Of a DNA stretch of 64,000 nt, positions 43,592-52,513 are shown piece by piece. The notes under the pieces were generated by a model. It was given only the letters and a program-made list of their open reading frames with translations. It searched no databases and was not told the DNA's origin. The stretch's first letter is position 1, and each line of letters begins with the position of its first letter. This DNA comes from Bin103 sp002238925. Its GTDB lineage: Bacteria; Spirochaetota; Spirochaetia; SZUA-6; Bin103. The position numbers were made by a program, and so were the translations under genes. The DNA is taken from the NCBI GenBank assembly GCA_965208065.1, contig OZ242313.1, positions 2,914,001-2,978,000 of the forward strand. The letters run 5' to 3'.

Positions 43592-44797
43592 TCAGTCGGC
43601 GATTACCGCGGGCGCGAGGTCGCCGATCGACGCGCCGAGCCGGTCGGCGCTGCCGTGGCCGTTTGCTTTCTGTTCCGGCTGTTGGGCCGTGGCCGGCAAC
43701 GGCACGTCGTACTGGTAGCCGGGGTCGACCTGCTGCCGGCGCCAGGTGGCGCGCATCTCCCGCCAGGCGGCGAACACCCACTTTGGTTCGGGAGTGTCGG
43801 CGGCGATTGCCTCGCCGAGCCGGCGCAGGTTGTAACACGGCACGCCGGCGTACATGTGGTGCTCCATGTGCCAGTTCATGCGCCAGTACAGGAACGTGGT
43901 CAGCGGGTCGAGCTTGATGGAACGCACGCACTTGCGGAAGTCGGCCACGTTGGTGCGCAGCCCGCAGTGCATCGGCAGGTGGGTGACGTAGCGCCAGAAG
44001 TTGGCGATGAAGATCGGCAGACTCACCAGCACCGGCAGCAACCAGAGCTGAAAGACAATGGCGGCCGCCAGCACCAGCGCATGGAACAGCAGGATCAGGC
44101 GCGCCCAGCGGACCGACTTGCGCCGCTCCTCCGGGTGGCCGGCGTAGACCGCGGACATCCACTCCTCCTTCGCGGATGCGAGGGCGCCGCGATTGTCTGG
44201 TCCCACTTTGTTCAGCGCCCTCTTCACGGTGTATCCGACAACCGGAATCAAGCCGGCGGTATGCGGGCCGCCGGTGAAGTTGAGAGTCAGAATCTGCACC
44301 AGGAAGAAGAACCGGAACGTGGGCGAGCGCGGCAGCACCTCCTCGCGGTCGCCGTTCGGGTGCAGCGTGTAGCGATGGTGGTACGTGTGGCTCATCGCGT
44401 AGTCGTAGAAGTTGAACCAGGTCAGCAGCGCGTAGAAGCGTTTGAACCCCTGGTTGAGGGCCTTGGTGCGGAACACGGTGCCGTGCGTAAGCTCGTGGTT
44501 GGCCGCCGCGTAGATGCTGCCCATGGTGCCGTGCAGGAACAGCGCGGCGGCGAAGCCGATCCACGCCTGCCGCGCGAACAGGTGCCAGGTCAGCAGACCG
44601 CTGGCCGTCAGCAGGACCAACGGACCCACGGACTGAAACCAGCCTTTCAGATCGCTGCGCTGCATCAGGCCGCGCAGCACTCGTGGATCGATCGGACTAC
44701 GGTACCACCGGACCCGCATCGTGCGCCGCACTTGTTTTAGTGGTGGGTATGCCGCGGCGGAGCCGGTCGCCGGTGCCGCGGTTGCTGCCTGTGCCAT
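43592..44797 (-). CDS. membrane fatty acid desaturase
   Basis: A 401-residue membrane di-iron desaturase. All three histidine boxes are present: HELTH near residue 102, HTYHH near 138, and MEHHMYAGVPCYNLRRLGEA near 311. Hydrophobic segments surround them (SVGPLVLLTASGLLTWHLF, LILLFHALVLAAAIVFQLWL). It could introduce a double bond into acyl chains or act on a related lipid or carotenoid-type substrate. AGGAGGAG lies upstream of ATG 44797 with a long spacer. It is divergent from the first GH32 gene. Confidence 0.85.
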   Translation of the reverse strand: MAQAATAAPATGSAAAYPPLKQVRRTMRVRWYRSPIDPRVLRGLMQRSDLKGWFQSVGPLVLLTASGLLTWHLFARQAWIGFAAALFLHGTMGSIYAAANHELTHGTVFRTKALNQGFKRFYALLTWFNFYDYAMSHTYHHRYTLHPNGDREEVLPRSPTFRFFFLVQILTLNFTGGPHTAGLIPVVGYTVKRALNKVGPDNRGALASAKEEWMSAVYAGHPEERRKSVRWARLILLFHALVLAAAIVFQLWLLPVLVSLPIFIANFWRYVTHLPMHCGLRTNVADFRKCVRSIKLDPLTTFLYWRMNWHMEHHMYAGVPCYNLRRLGEAIAADTPEPKWVFAAWREMRATWRRQQVDPGYQYDVPLPATAQQPEQKANGHGSADRLGASIGDLAPAVIAD

Positions 44798-44933
44798 GCT
44801 GTGTCAACTCCTCCTGGACGGGAGCATAGCACGATCCGCCGGATTGTCACCGGCGCGGCAGCAGCCGCAGCAGCCATGCCGTGCGCGATGCCGTGCGTTG
44901 ACGCGGCGGGCGGTCAGTGCGAATCTGCCTACT

Positions 44934-46553
44934 GTGCTGAAGCGCGAGCTACGAATAGACCATCGCTATCTGATTCTTCCGGTGCGCCGGCGAACCGCGG
45001 CCGAGGCAAGGGGCCAGTGGGGCGGAAACATGCGCCTGTGCCGCGGCGGGCAGGTGCTGCGCCACTTCGACATCGACCTCGCGGACGGCGGCGGCGACTA
45101 CCAGGTGTTCAGCGACCTGCAGCCGTTCATGGGCCAGCGGCTGACGGTGGAGTTCGAGGGCTCGGGAGCGGCCTCGCTCGACGGGGTGCGCCTTGCGGAC
45201 GAGCCGGTGCCGCCGGAGTCACGGTACCGGGAGCGCCTGCGGCCGCAATTCCACTTCTCCTCGCGGCGGGGCTGGAACAACGACCCGAACGGACTGTTCT
45301 ACTTCGGCGGCGAGTATCACCTGCTGTACCAACACAATCCGTACAGCGTCGAGTGGGGCAACCTGCACTGGGGACACGCGGTGAGCCGCGACCTGGTGCA
45401 CTGGACCGAGCGCCCGGTGGCGCTGTACCCCGATGCCCTGGGCGCCATGTCCACCGGCAGCACCGTGGTCGACTACGCCAACACCTCCGGCCTCGGTAGC
45501 ATGGATGCACCGGCCATCGTCGCCATCTACACCGCCGGCCACGCCTCCTGGACGCCGGGCTTCGTGCAGTGCCTGGCCATCTCCACCGACGGCGGCACCA
45601 CCTGGAGCAAGTACGACGGCAACCCGGTGATCGACCACATCGTGCACCGCAACCGCGATCCCAAGGTAATCTGGCACCCCGAGACGGGGCGCTGGGTAAT
45701 GGTGCTGTACATGGACCGCTTCGACTACGCGATCTTCACCTCGCCCAACCTGCTGCAGTGGGAGCGCACCAGCGACCTCGAGCTGCCGCGTTGCACTGAA
45801 TGCCCGGAGCTGTTTCCCCTGACCGTGGACGGCGAGGAGAAGTGGGTGTTCTGGGGCGCCAACAGCACCTATCTGGTGGGCTCGTTTGATGGGCGCAGCT
45901 TCCAACCCGAGCAGGGGCCGCGCAAGCTGCAGCCGGACGGCAACGGCTACGCCGCGCAAACCTGGAGCGACGTGCCGCCGGAGGATGGCCGCCGGATCCA
46001 GATGGCGTGGCTGCGGCAGCAGATGCCCGGCATGCCGTTCGGCCAGTGCATGACCATTCCGCACAGCCTGGGGCTGCAGCGCCGCGGCGGCCAGGTGGTG
46101 CTGGCCGCGGAACCGGTACGCGAGTTGGTGGGCCTGCGGGCAGAGTCGTGGGAGATCGCCGACACGGAAGTCGCGCCGGGCCGCGGCATCGAGGCCGAGG
46201 TGAGCGGCGAGCTGCTGGACGTGGAGGCGGAACTGGAGCTGGGCAGCGCCGATTGCGTGGGAGTGGTGGTGCGCGGGGTGCCGGTGTTCTACGACCGGCT
46301 GTTGGGCGCGCTGTGCTGCGGCGGCTACACGGTGCCGATGCCGGAACCGAACGGGCCGTTCACGTGGCGCATCCTGGCCGATCGCGCCTCGCTGGAGTTG
46401 TACGCCGATGGCGGGGCGGTGAACATTGCCGCCGGCGTCATCCTGCCGGAGTGGGAACGCTCGGTGCGGCTGGTAGCGGCCGGCGGCAGCGCGGTGGCGC
46501 GGCGCGTGACGGTGGCTCGGTTGCGCTCCGCGTGGCCTGGCGCCGCGAGCTGA
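44934..46553 (+). CDS. GH32 fructan hydrolase with N-terminal beta-sandwich
   Basis: A 539-residue glycoside hydrolase of family 32 (levanase, inulinase or invertase type). The catalytic triad is intact: nucleophile Asp in WNNDPNGLFYFGGEYHLLYQ, transition-state Asp in NRDPKVIWHPETG, acid/base Glu in CTECPELFPLT. An N-terminal beta-rich module (about residues 1-90) and the C-terminal GH32C sandwich flank the propeller. No signal peptide is evident from GTG 44934, so it may be intracellular and act on imported fructo-oligosaccharides. A longer open frame starts at 44721 inside the desaturase promoter region. A TauD-type gene follows after 12 bases. Confidence 0.88.
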   Translation: MLKRELRIDHRYLILPVRRRTAAEARGQWGGNMRLCRGGQVLRHFDIDLADGGGDYQVFSDLQPFMGQRLTVEFEGSGAASLDGVRLADEPVPPESRYRERLRPQFHFSSRRGWNNDPNGLFYFGGEYHLLYQHNPYSVEWGNLHWGHAVSRDLVHWTERPVALYPDALGAMSTGSTVVDYANTSGLGSMDAPAIVAIYTAGHASWTPGFVQCLAISTDGGTTWSKYDGNPVIDHIVHRNRDPKVIWHPETGRWVMVLYMDRFDYAIFTSPNLLQWERTSDLELPRCTECPELFPLTVDGEEKWVFWGANSTYLVGSFDGRSFQPEQGPRKLQPDGNGYAAQTWSDVPPEDGRRIQMAWLRQQMPGMPFGQCMTIPHSLGLQRRGGQVVLAAEPVRELVGLRAESWEIADTEVAPGRGIEAEVSGELLDVEAELELGSADCVGVVVRGVPVFYDRLLGALCCGGYTVPMPEPNGPFTWRILADRASLELYADGGAVNIAAGVILPEWERSVRLVAAGGSAVARRVTVARLRSAWPGAAS

Positions 46554-46565
46554 AGAGGCGCAGAG

Positions 46566-47393
46566 GTGGAACGACTCGAGATTTCCCCCCTGGCGGGCGC
46601 CCTTGGCGCCGAGTTAACCGGCGTCGACTTGAGCCGCTCGCTGGAAGCCGCCACCGTGGCCGAGATCCGGCGGGCACTCCTCGACCACCTGGTGATCTCC
46701 TTTCCCGGCCAGAAATTGACGCCAAACTCGCTGCTCGCATTTGCGCGCCGGCTCGGCGAGCCTCTCGCCTACCCGCAGTTGCAAGGCTTGCCGGAGGAAC
46801 CGCTAGTGACCGCGGTTACCAAGCTGGAACATGAGCGGGTCGCGTTCGGCGAGGTGTGGCATACCGACACCAGCTATCTGGAACGTCCGCCAATGGGCAG
46901 CCTGCTGTACGCGGTGGAGCTGCCTCCTTACGGCGGCGACACCCTGTTCGCCAACCAGTATCTGGCCTACGAGCGGCTGTCGGAGGGGCTGCGGGAGGCG
47001 CTTGCCGGGATGACCGCCGTCTACACCTCCACCAAGCCGGCGGTGGCGGCCACGCGCGAGGACCGGCTGCGGGAGCGCGGCGTGCAGGCCAAGGTGATTA
47101 CCAGCGAGCATCCGGTGGTGCGCACCCACCCCGAGACCGGCCGCAAGGCGCTGTACGTCAACTGCGGGCACACGTCCCACTTCAAGGGCTGGAGCAAAGC
47201 GGAGAGCCAGCCGCTGCTCGACTACCTATTCCAGCATCAGGTGCAGCCGCAGTTCACTTGCCGCCTGGTCTGGCAGCCGGGTTCCCTGGCGATCTGGGAC
47301 AACCGCTGCACCCAGCACCTGCCAATCAACGACTATGATGGCTTTCGCCGTGTCATGCACCGCGTCACCCTGGCCGGCGACCGGCCCCGCTGA
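46566..47393 (+). CDS. TauD/TfdA family Fe(II)/2-oxoglutarate dioxygenase
   Basis: A 275-residue dioxygenase of the taurine/2,4-D dioxygenase family. The iron ligands are His and Asp in VWHTDTSYLERPP and the distal His in CTQHLPINDYDGFRRVMHRV, whose Arg binds 2-oxoglutarate. The N-terminus EISPLAGALGAELTGVDLS is typical. Substrates range from taurine and sulfonates to phenoxyacetates; a sulfonate or sulfate ester is plausible given the sulfatase and ASST-like genes nearby. It is co-transcribed with the GH32 gene. Confidence 0.85.
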   Translation: MERLEISPLAGALGAELTGVDLSRSLEAATVAEIRRALLDHLVISFPGQKLTPNSLLAFARRLGEPLAYPQLQGLPEEPLVTAVTKLEHERVAFGEVWHTDTSYLERPPMGSLLYAVELPPYGGDTLFANQYLAYERLSEGLREALAGMTAVYTSTKPAVAATREDRLRERGVQAKVITSEHPVVRTHPETGRKALYVNCGHTSHFKGWSKAESQPLLDYLFQHQVQPQFTCRLVWQPGSLAIWDNRCTQHLPINDYDGFRRVMHRVTLAGDRPR

Positions 47394-47453
47394 ACCCGAT
47401 CTGGTCGTCCGCACAGCACTCCTGCTTGCGGTCGCTGCCACCACCTCGATGAA

Positions 47454-49472
47454 TCAGTTCATTGCTACGATTTCGGCCACCGTCGGGAGATTCAGGGGTA
47501 TGCTGACGTCGGCCTCGCGCGCGTGGTAGATGCGATAGGTTACCATCAGGCGGCCGCTATCGGTCATGTTGAGTTCGAACAGCGAGGTTCCCGTTGCAGG
47601 ATTTACCTCGCTGACGGAAATAGTCTCTTCCACGCTCGCGGTAGCGTCGTCCGTGGTCCCCCAGGCGATCAACCAGCGGTCGTCGGCCGTTCCCGGGCCA
47701 CCGTCAATTACTGTTACGCTGCCTTGCTCCTCCGAAAAACCCTGTCCGTCCGGTCTGCGGTATTCGCGTACGAAGTTGGCTTGCGTTCCCGATGAAATGT
47801 CATACTCCACGACCCGGCTCACGATGTCCATGTTGTTCTTTCTCGGTCCCAGGCACTGCACGCCATTGTCGAACAATACTACCGTTTCGGAGTCGGTCAG
47901 CGTCACGTGGTGCTGGGCGCAGAACTCCCCGAGACTGTCGCCGACTACCGGCAGGTGCGTGACGCCGGTGTTCGGGTTCGTGCCGCCGAGCTTCCACACC
48001 ACGGACCCAGTGTCACCGGACCGATCGATTCGCAGCACCAGAGAACAGTCGCGGAACGAGGCGATGATGTCTCCGTCGACGACCTGCAACGAGTTCAGAT
48101 CCGTATACGCGGTCAAATTGTTCAGGTACCCCTCGACAAACCGACAGTCTGGATCTGGCGCGAGATCTTGCCAGGAGGTCCAACGAAACAGCTCCGATTC
48201 GGCGAACGACACTTCCTGGATTACCGCATCCGCTACCGTCACCGTCGGGGGAAGCCTGCTTTGGTCGGCTGCGCTGAAGTGGGAAAAGTCGTCGTACGTC
48301 ATGAAGAGATTCGAAATGAACAGGAATCCGTTGCGCGTAACCAGGAAGTCGTGAAAATCGGTGTGTTGCAGAGGTGCGATGACTTCGGCTTCCCGAATCA
48401 GCGCAAAGTCTCGATCGAGCACGCGGCCGTGTGTTGCGTACCTGACGGCCTTACCGTCGACGATCGGGCCGTCAGGAATGGGGCGAAAGTTCTCTCCGTT
48501 CCCGTCGAGAACGAGTCTCGGCACGCCGTTGTAGTCGATCAAGGCGCGTGAAACGAACAGCAGTCCGTCCGTTGCCGCCGCCGTCTTCTTCAGCGGCTTC
48601 AGGTCGGGAAAGTCGAGTGGGATGCAATGCACGATATACGTCTCCGATTGGCCGGAGTCGGTGAGTTGGATCACGACATCAGTAGAATCGCTCACGTCCA
48701 CCTCCGCCTTCAGCGCGTCCGATACCGTCAGGTGGTCGTCGTTCTTGCGTAGCAGGTTCAGGTCGGCGCCGCTGCGCGCCGTCTCGGCCTCGACGACCAG
48801 CGTCGCGGAACTGCCGCACCTCAAGGCGTAATGGTAGATGTCGTCTGCGAACACGGGGTACATGGCGCCGCCGCCCGACACTTCGAGCTTGCTCAATTTC
48901 GGCGCCGGGCGATTCCGCGGCGGCGCCGGTGAGTCCGATTGCGGCGAAGTGTCCTGGTTGTCGCCCTCCTGACTGTCTCCACCGTCATCGTCGGCGATGT
49001 AGCCGGTCGCGGTGGCCGAGGCCAAGATTGCATTGCGGGGGTCGAAGAGCGTTACGATGAACGACTCTCCGCTTTCCGCCGCGTCGTCATCGATCACTGG
49101 CACGGCCACGGTCTGTGCCGTGGCTCCGGCAACGAAAGTCAACGTCCCGCTGACTCTCGTGTAGTCTTCGCCTTCGCTGGCCGTCGAGTCGGCGCTGGCA
49201 TAGCCGACAGTAACCGTAACGGAACTGGCAGGGTCGAGCCGCACCGGAAATTGCAGGCTGCCGACCGCACCCTCGCCGCCCGAGGCATCGAAGATGCTCA
49301 ATTCGGCAGCGGGCCGGTCGCCGCTGTCCATGTCATCGCCGGCCGTTGCCGGCGGCCCGACCGGCCGTTGTTGTGAGATCTGGCACGCAGTCAGCAGGAT
49401 CGCCGCGGATACGATTACCAGTTGCCGGAGGCGCCTCCGGCCGGGCCGCCTTCGGCGGAACGCTTGAACCAC
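47454..49472 (-). CDS. lipoprotein with Calx-beta, cadherin-like and ASST-like propeller domains
   Basis: A 672-residue exported protein. RQLVIVSAAILLTAC is a lipoprotein signal whose Cys lies near residue 31. A Calx-beta domain follows (SVTVTVGYASADSTASEGED, then IDDDAAESGESFIVTLFDP), a Ser/Asp/Pro linker, a cadherin-like beta-sandwich (KLSKLEVSGGGAMYPVFADD), and a C-terminal propeller of about 340 residues with HTDFHDFLVTRNGFLFISN, SLVLRIDRSGDTGSVVWKLG, AQHHVTLTDSETVVLFDNG and SRVVEYDISSGTQANFVREY, which resembles arylsulfotransferase (ASST). GTG 49472 has GAGG upstream; the open frame reaches 49679 but would bury the signal. Probably surface-anchored; whether it transfers sulfate is unknown. 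Confidence 0.7.
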   Translation of the reverse strand: MVQAFRRRRPGRRRLRQLVIVSAAILLTACQISQQRPVGPPATAGDDMDSGDRPAAELSIFDASGGEGAVGSLQFPVRLDPASSVTVTVGYASADSTASEGEDYTRVSGTLTFVAGATAQTVAVPVIDDDAAESGESFIVTLFDPRNAILASATATGYIADDDGGDSQEGDNQDTSPQSDSPAPPRNRPAPKLSKLEVSGGGAMYPVFADDIYHYALRCGSSATLVVEAETARSGADLNLLRKNDDHLTVSDALKAEVDVSDSTDVVIQLTDSGQSETYIVHCIPLDFPDLKPLKKTAAATDGLLFVSRALIDYNGVPRLVLDGNGENFRPIPDGPIVDGKAVRYATHGRVLDRDFALIREAEVIAPLQHTDFHDFLVTRNGFLFISNLFMTYDDFSHFSAADQSRLPPTVTVADAVIQEVSFAESELFRWTSWQDLAPDPDCRFVEGYLNNLTAYTDLNSLQVVDGDIIASFRDCSLVLRIDRSGDTGSVVWKLGGTNPNTGVTHLPVVGDSLGEFCAQHHVTLTDSETVVLFDNGVQCLGPRKNNMDIVSRVVEYDISSGTQANFVREYRRPDGQGFSEEQGSVTVIDGGPGTADDRWLIAWGTTDDATASVEETISVSEVNPATGTSLFELNMTDSGRLMVTYRIYHAREADVSIPLNLPTVAEIVAMN

Positions 49473-49783
49473 CTGATCTACCTCGTTGCCGCCCGTCCGC
49501 ACCATTGCACTAATCACCGGCTGCGCCGTCCACCAAGAGACCTCCAGGAACACATCGACATCGCCAAACGTCGTTTTTTCCTTTTGTGACGCACGTAATG
49601 TACGCTCCACCGAGGAGATTGTCGCTCCGGTATCTGGAATGTGTAGTTTGGTGGCCGGTATGGTCAACCAGAGATGCACGAACGGCGCGGAAATAGCAGC
49701 ATTGATGGCAGGGGGGCGAACGAACTCAACGTCGTGTGTGCCTGCATGGCACGGACTGGCGCACGCCGGGAATGTCGAGGTGT
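49473..49783. other. 311-base spacer upstream of the Calx-beta/ASST-like gene
   Basis: No confident gene. The ASST-like frame stays open to 49679, but that extension would precede the signal peptide and looks non-coding. A pyrimidine run (TCGTTTTTTCCTTTTGTGA, 49571-49589) marks a relatively AT-rich patch that may hold the promoter of the ASST-like gene. A weak 5-base hairpin (GTGCC/GGCAC at 49739-49753) lies downstream of the GH32 gene. Confidence 0.4.
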
Positions 49784-51370
49784 CTACTCGGTGCCGCGCA
49801 ACGGCCAGATCGACACTGATGCGAGGTGCGCCGTGCCGCCGTCGGCGAACAGGTCGACCCCGGTGGCCGACGGATCCGCATAGAGGCGGTCGGTCAGCGC
49901 TGCGCCGCCGCAGTACACCTCCAGAATTGAACGGTCCACGAACACGCGCAGGACAACGGTGCCGTGGTGGCCGTGTGTGGTGCCGGCCGCTGCGAACAGT
50001 TGCGGTGCTTGCAGCTGCTTGACCGTGCCTTGCAGTTCGCGGCTTTGTCTGGCGGCGTCGGTGGCAAACTCTTGCTCCGGGCCACGCAAGCGGTCGACTC
50101 CGAACCGGTTGCCGGCCGGCTCGTACCAGATGCGCGCGCCGCGTCCGCCGCCGTCCACGCGTACGGCGGCGCCCACCCGGCGTGCTCCGGTACGGGTCCG
50201 GTCGATTACAAGCTCGATTTCCAGCGCATCGCCGGCGACCTCGTTCAGGTGCCCCTCGGTGCCGGGGTCGATGGTTACGTCGGACCGCTTATGGAGCCCG
50301 CCGCGCAGGATTGCGAGCTCCGGCACCGGCGTCTGAATCAACTCGTCGCCGGCCAGCTCCAGCACGCGCGGGATGCTGTGCGCGCCAATCCAGTACGGCA
50401 CCGTGTCGACCGGCGAGCGAGAGCCGGTCACCCAGCCGTGCAGCAGGCGGCGCGGCGTACTGCCAGGGCCCTTGTCGTCGACCATGTGCGGGTTGACGCA
50501 GTAATAGAAGCCCGGGTCGATGTAGCGCGGTTCGCGCCGGTCGGGGTGGAAGCGGCGCGCCTGCCGGTCGTAGGCGCCGGTCCAGTAGGGGTTGCCGCGG
50601 GAGCCGACCATGAGCACCGCGCGCTCGTCGTCCGGATCAGCGAACGGCACCAGGTAGGGCAGCTCCCAGTAGCGGCGTCCGGGATCGTGGTCCTCCGCGA
50701 TGGTGCCTTGGTGAGTCCAATACTCCAGGTCGGGCGAGGTCCACAGGTGGGCGGCGCCGCGCTGGCCGGCGCCCTCCCCCACCGCGCCGCCGATCAACTG
50801 CTGCCACAGTTCGCCCTCCTTCCATACCTGGGCGTCCCAGTGCACGGGCGAGGCGGCGTTGGGGCGTTGCCCGTTGTGCATCACGCGGTGCTTGTGCCAG
50901 GTGAGCCAGCCGTCGGTGCTGCGCGCCAGGATGCCGTAGGTCTCGTCGTGGCCGCCGACGTTGCCGGTGTACAGGGCGCACGGGAATCCGTCGTCGTCAA
51001 TGAACGTGTTGCCGGAGTAGACGCCGGCCACGTCGTAGCGGCTGTCCGGCCACATCGCCACCGGCCAGTCTTCCCAGTGCAACAGGTCGCTGGAACTGGC
51101 ATGGCCCCAGCAGACTCGGCTCTCGCTGCCGTTGGCGTACACCGGACGGTATTGGTAGAACAGGTGGTAGGCGCCGTCGCGGTAGATCGGACCGTTTGGA
51201 TCGTTGATCCACCCCTCCGGCGCGGTGAAATGGTATTGCGGCCGGTGCGGGTCGTTGGCGGCCATCCAGCGCCGCAACCGCCGGGCGGCGCTGGCGAATA
51301 CTTTCCGTTCCCTGCTGGTTACCGCCACGCGGAAGTCGCGCACTTCCGCTGGCCACCGGGGTTGGTTCAT
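49784..51370 (-). CDS. GH32 family glycosidase with variant catalytic motifs
   Basis: A 528-residue family 32 enzyme, distinct from the one at 44.9 kb. The nucleophile motif APEGWINDPNGPIYRDGAYH is standard. The RDP motif appears as SPVHWDAQVWKEGELW and the EC motif as YWELPYLVPF, so the Asp and Glu remain but neighbouring Arg and Cys are changed. The C-terminal sandwich includes FVDRSILEVYCGG. No signal peptide is visible. Its ATG overlaps the stop of the Gfo/Idh oxidoreductase (ATGA). The substrate may be a fructan-like or modified fructoside. Confidence 0.83.
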   Translation of the reverse strand: MNQPRWPAEVRDFRVAVTSRERKVFASAARRLRRWMAANDPHRPQYHFTAPEGWINDPNGPIYRDGAYHLFYQYRPVYANGSESRVCWGHASSSDLLHWEDWPVAMWPDSRYDVAGVYSGNTFIDDDGFPCALYTGNVGGHDETYGILARSTDGWLTWHKHRVMHNGQRPNAASPVHWDAQVWKEGELWQQLIGGAVGEGAGQRGAAHLWTSPDLEYWTHQGTIAEDHDPGRRYWELPYLVPFADPDDERAVLMVGSRGNPYWTGAYDRQARRFHPDRREPRYIDPGFYYCVNPHMVDDKGPGSTPRRLLHGWVTGSRSPVDTVPYWIGAHSIPRVLELAGDELIQTPVPELAILRGGLHKRSDVTIDPGTEGHLNEVAGDALEIELVIDRTRTGARRVGAAVRVDGGGRGARIWYEPAGNRFGVDRLRGPEQEFATDAARQSRELQGTVKQLQAPQLFAAAGTTHGHHGTVVLRVFVDRSILEVYCGGAALTDRLYADPSATGVDLFADGGTAHLASVSIWPLRGTE

Positions 51371-52437
51371 CCCCGGTACCGCCTTACAATGTCGATGATC
51401 AGTTCAATGTCGTGGCGCGCCTCCGCGAGTGGCGTGCGGTTCGGGACGCCCGCCGCGATGCATTCATGGAAGTGGCGCAGCTCGCGGAGAAAAGCACTCT
51501 CCCAGTCCACCGCCGGCTCGGTTCGAAAGGCGCTGCCGCGTTCGTCCGTGCCGTGGACGACGACCCGCGACAGAATGCCGCGTGCGAACCCGGTCGGATA
51601 GGAGAGCAGTACGCGACGGCGGTCGCCGTACACCTCCAGGGTCTCCCGGAAGTCCCACAGGTCGGGCAGATCGATCCAGGTGGCCACGCAGCGTGCGCCG
51701 CCCGGGTACTGGAGCGTGAAGGTGACCGCGCGCCCGGCGCGCCAGATCTCGGTGCTGACCACCGCGTTCGGCACGCCGAGCAGGACGCGCAGCCCATACA
51801 GGTCGTGAATCCCGCTGCCGGACAGCAGGCTGAACGTGCGCTGCACCATGGGCGCGGCGTCGCCGATCGCCTGCCGTATCGAAGCGCTGCGCGCTGCCCG
51901 GGTGCGCTCGAGCACCTCATCGGGATAGTCGTCGAAGCGGCGAACATCGAACTGCCGCAGGTGGAGGGCGTTGTCGGGGTGCAGGTGGTTCACCTGCACG
52001 AAGCGGACCTGGTCGATGTCGCGCACCGCCTGTCGGGCCAGCTCGAAGGCCGGGTCGTACACCTTCATGTAACCGGCCTGGGCAACCGTGCCGGCGTCCG
52101 CCTGGGCGGCGATCATGGCATCGATCTCTTCGAGCGAGAAACAGACCGGTTTCTCGATGAACAGGTGCTTGCCGGCCTGCAGGACGGCGACGGCCGCTTC
52201 GGTCTTCGGGTCGGTGTGGCACAGCAGCACCGCATCAAGGTCCGCGGCCAGCAGGTCGCGCCAGTCGGTAACGTGGCGCGGCACATGGAACCGGCGCGCG
52301 GCATCGGCCGCGGCCGCCGGCGACACGTCGCACACCACCGAGACTTCGAACTGCTCGTCGAGCGCAGCAAGGTTGGGCAGGTGGTGCACCTGGGCGATGG
52401 CGCCGCAGCCCACGACGCCGATCTTGACCCGCTTCAT
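51367..52437 (-). CDS. Gfo/Idh/MocA family oxidoreductase
   Basis: A 356-residue NAD(P)-dependent sugar oxidoreductase. The Rossmann start is KIGVVGCGAIAQVHHLPNLA, followed by AVLLCHTDPKTEAAVAVLQA and the GKHLFIEKPVCFSLEE motif whose EKP lysine is catalytic. The frame is open 51 codons further upstream, but ATG 52437 gives the family start. It is coupled to the second GH32 gene and lies 76 bases after a cupin gene, so it probably oxidises a sugar released by that enzyme or a related inositol-like compound. Confidence 0.87.
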   Translation of the reverse strand: MKRVKIGVVGCGAIAQVHHLPNLAALDEQFEVSVVCDVSPAAAADAARRFHVPRHVTDWRDLLAADLDAVLLCHTDPKTEAAVAVLQAGKHLFIEKPVCFSLEEIDAMIAAQADAGTVAQAGYMKVYDPAFELARQAVRDIDQVRFVQVNHLHPDNALHLRQFDVRRFDDYPDEVLERTRAARSASIRQAIGDAAPMVQRTFSLLSGSGIHDLYGLRVLLGVPNAVVSTEIWRAGRAVTFTLQYPGGARCVATWIDLPDLWDFRETLEVYGDRRRVLLSYPTGFARGILSRVVVHGTDERGSAFRTEPAVDWESAFLRELRHFHECIAAGVPNRTPLAEARHDIELIIDIVRRYRG

Positions 52438-52513
52438 GACGTGCACCGCGGCAGTGCCGTCCTGGGCGGGCGGTTGCAGGGCCAGCATCGCCTCGCCTCG
52501 GCTAGGTGCCGAC

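Noticed and set aside
49739..49753. GTGCC/GGCAC inverted repeat as a terminator for the GH32 gene
   Set aside because: A 5-base stem without a T tract is expected by chance in GC-rich sequence.
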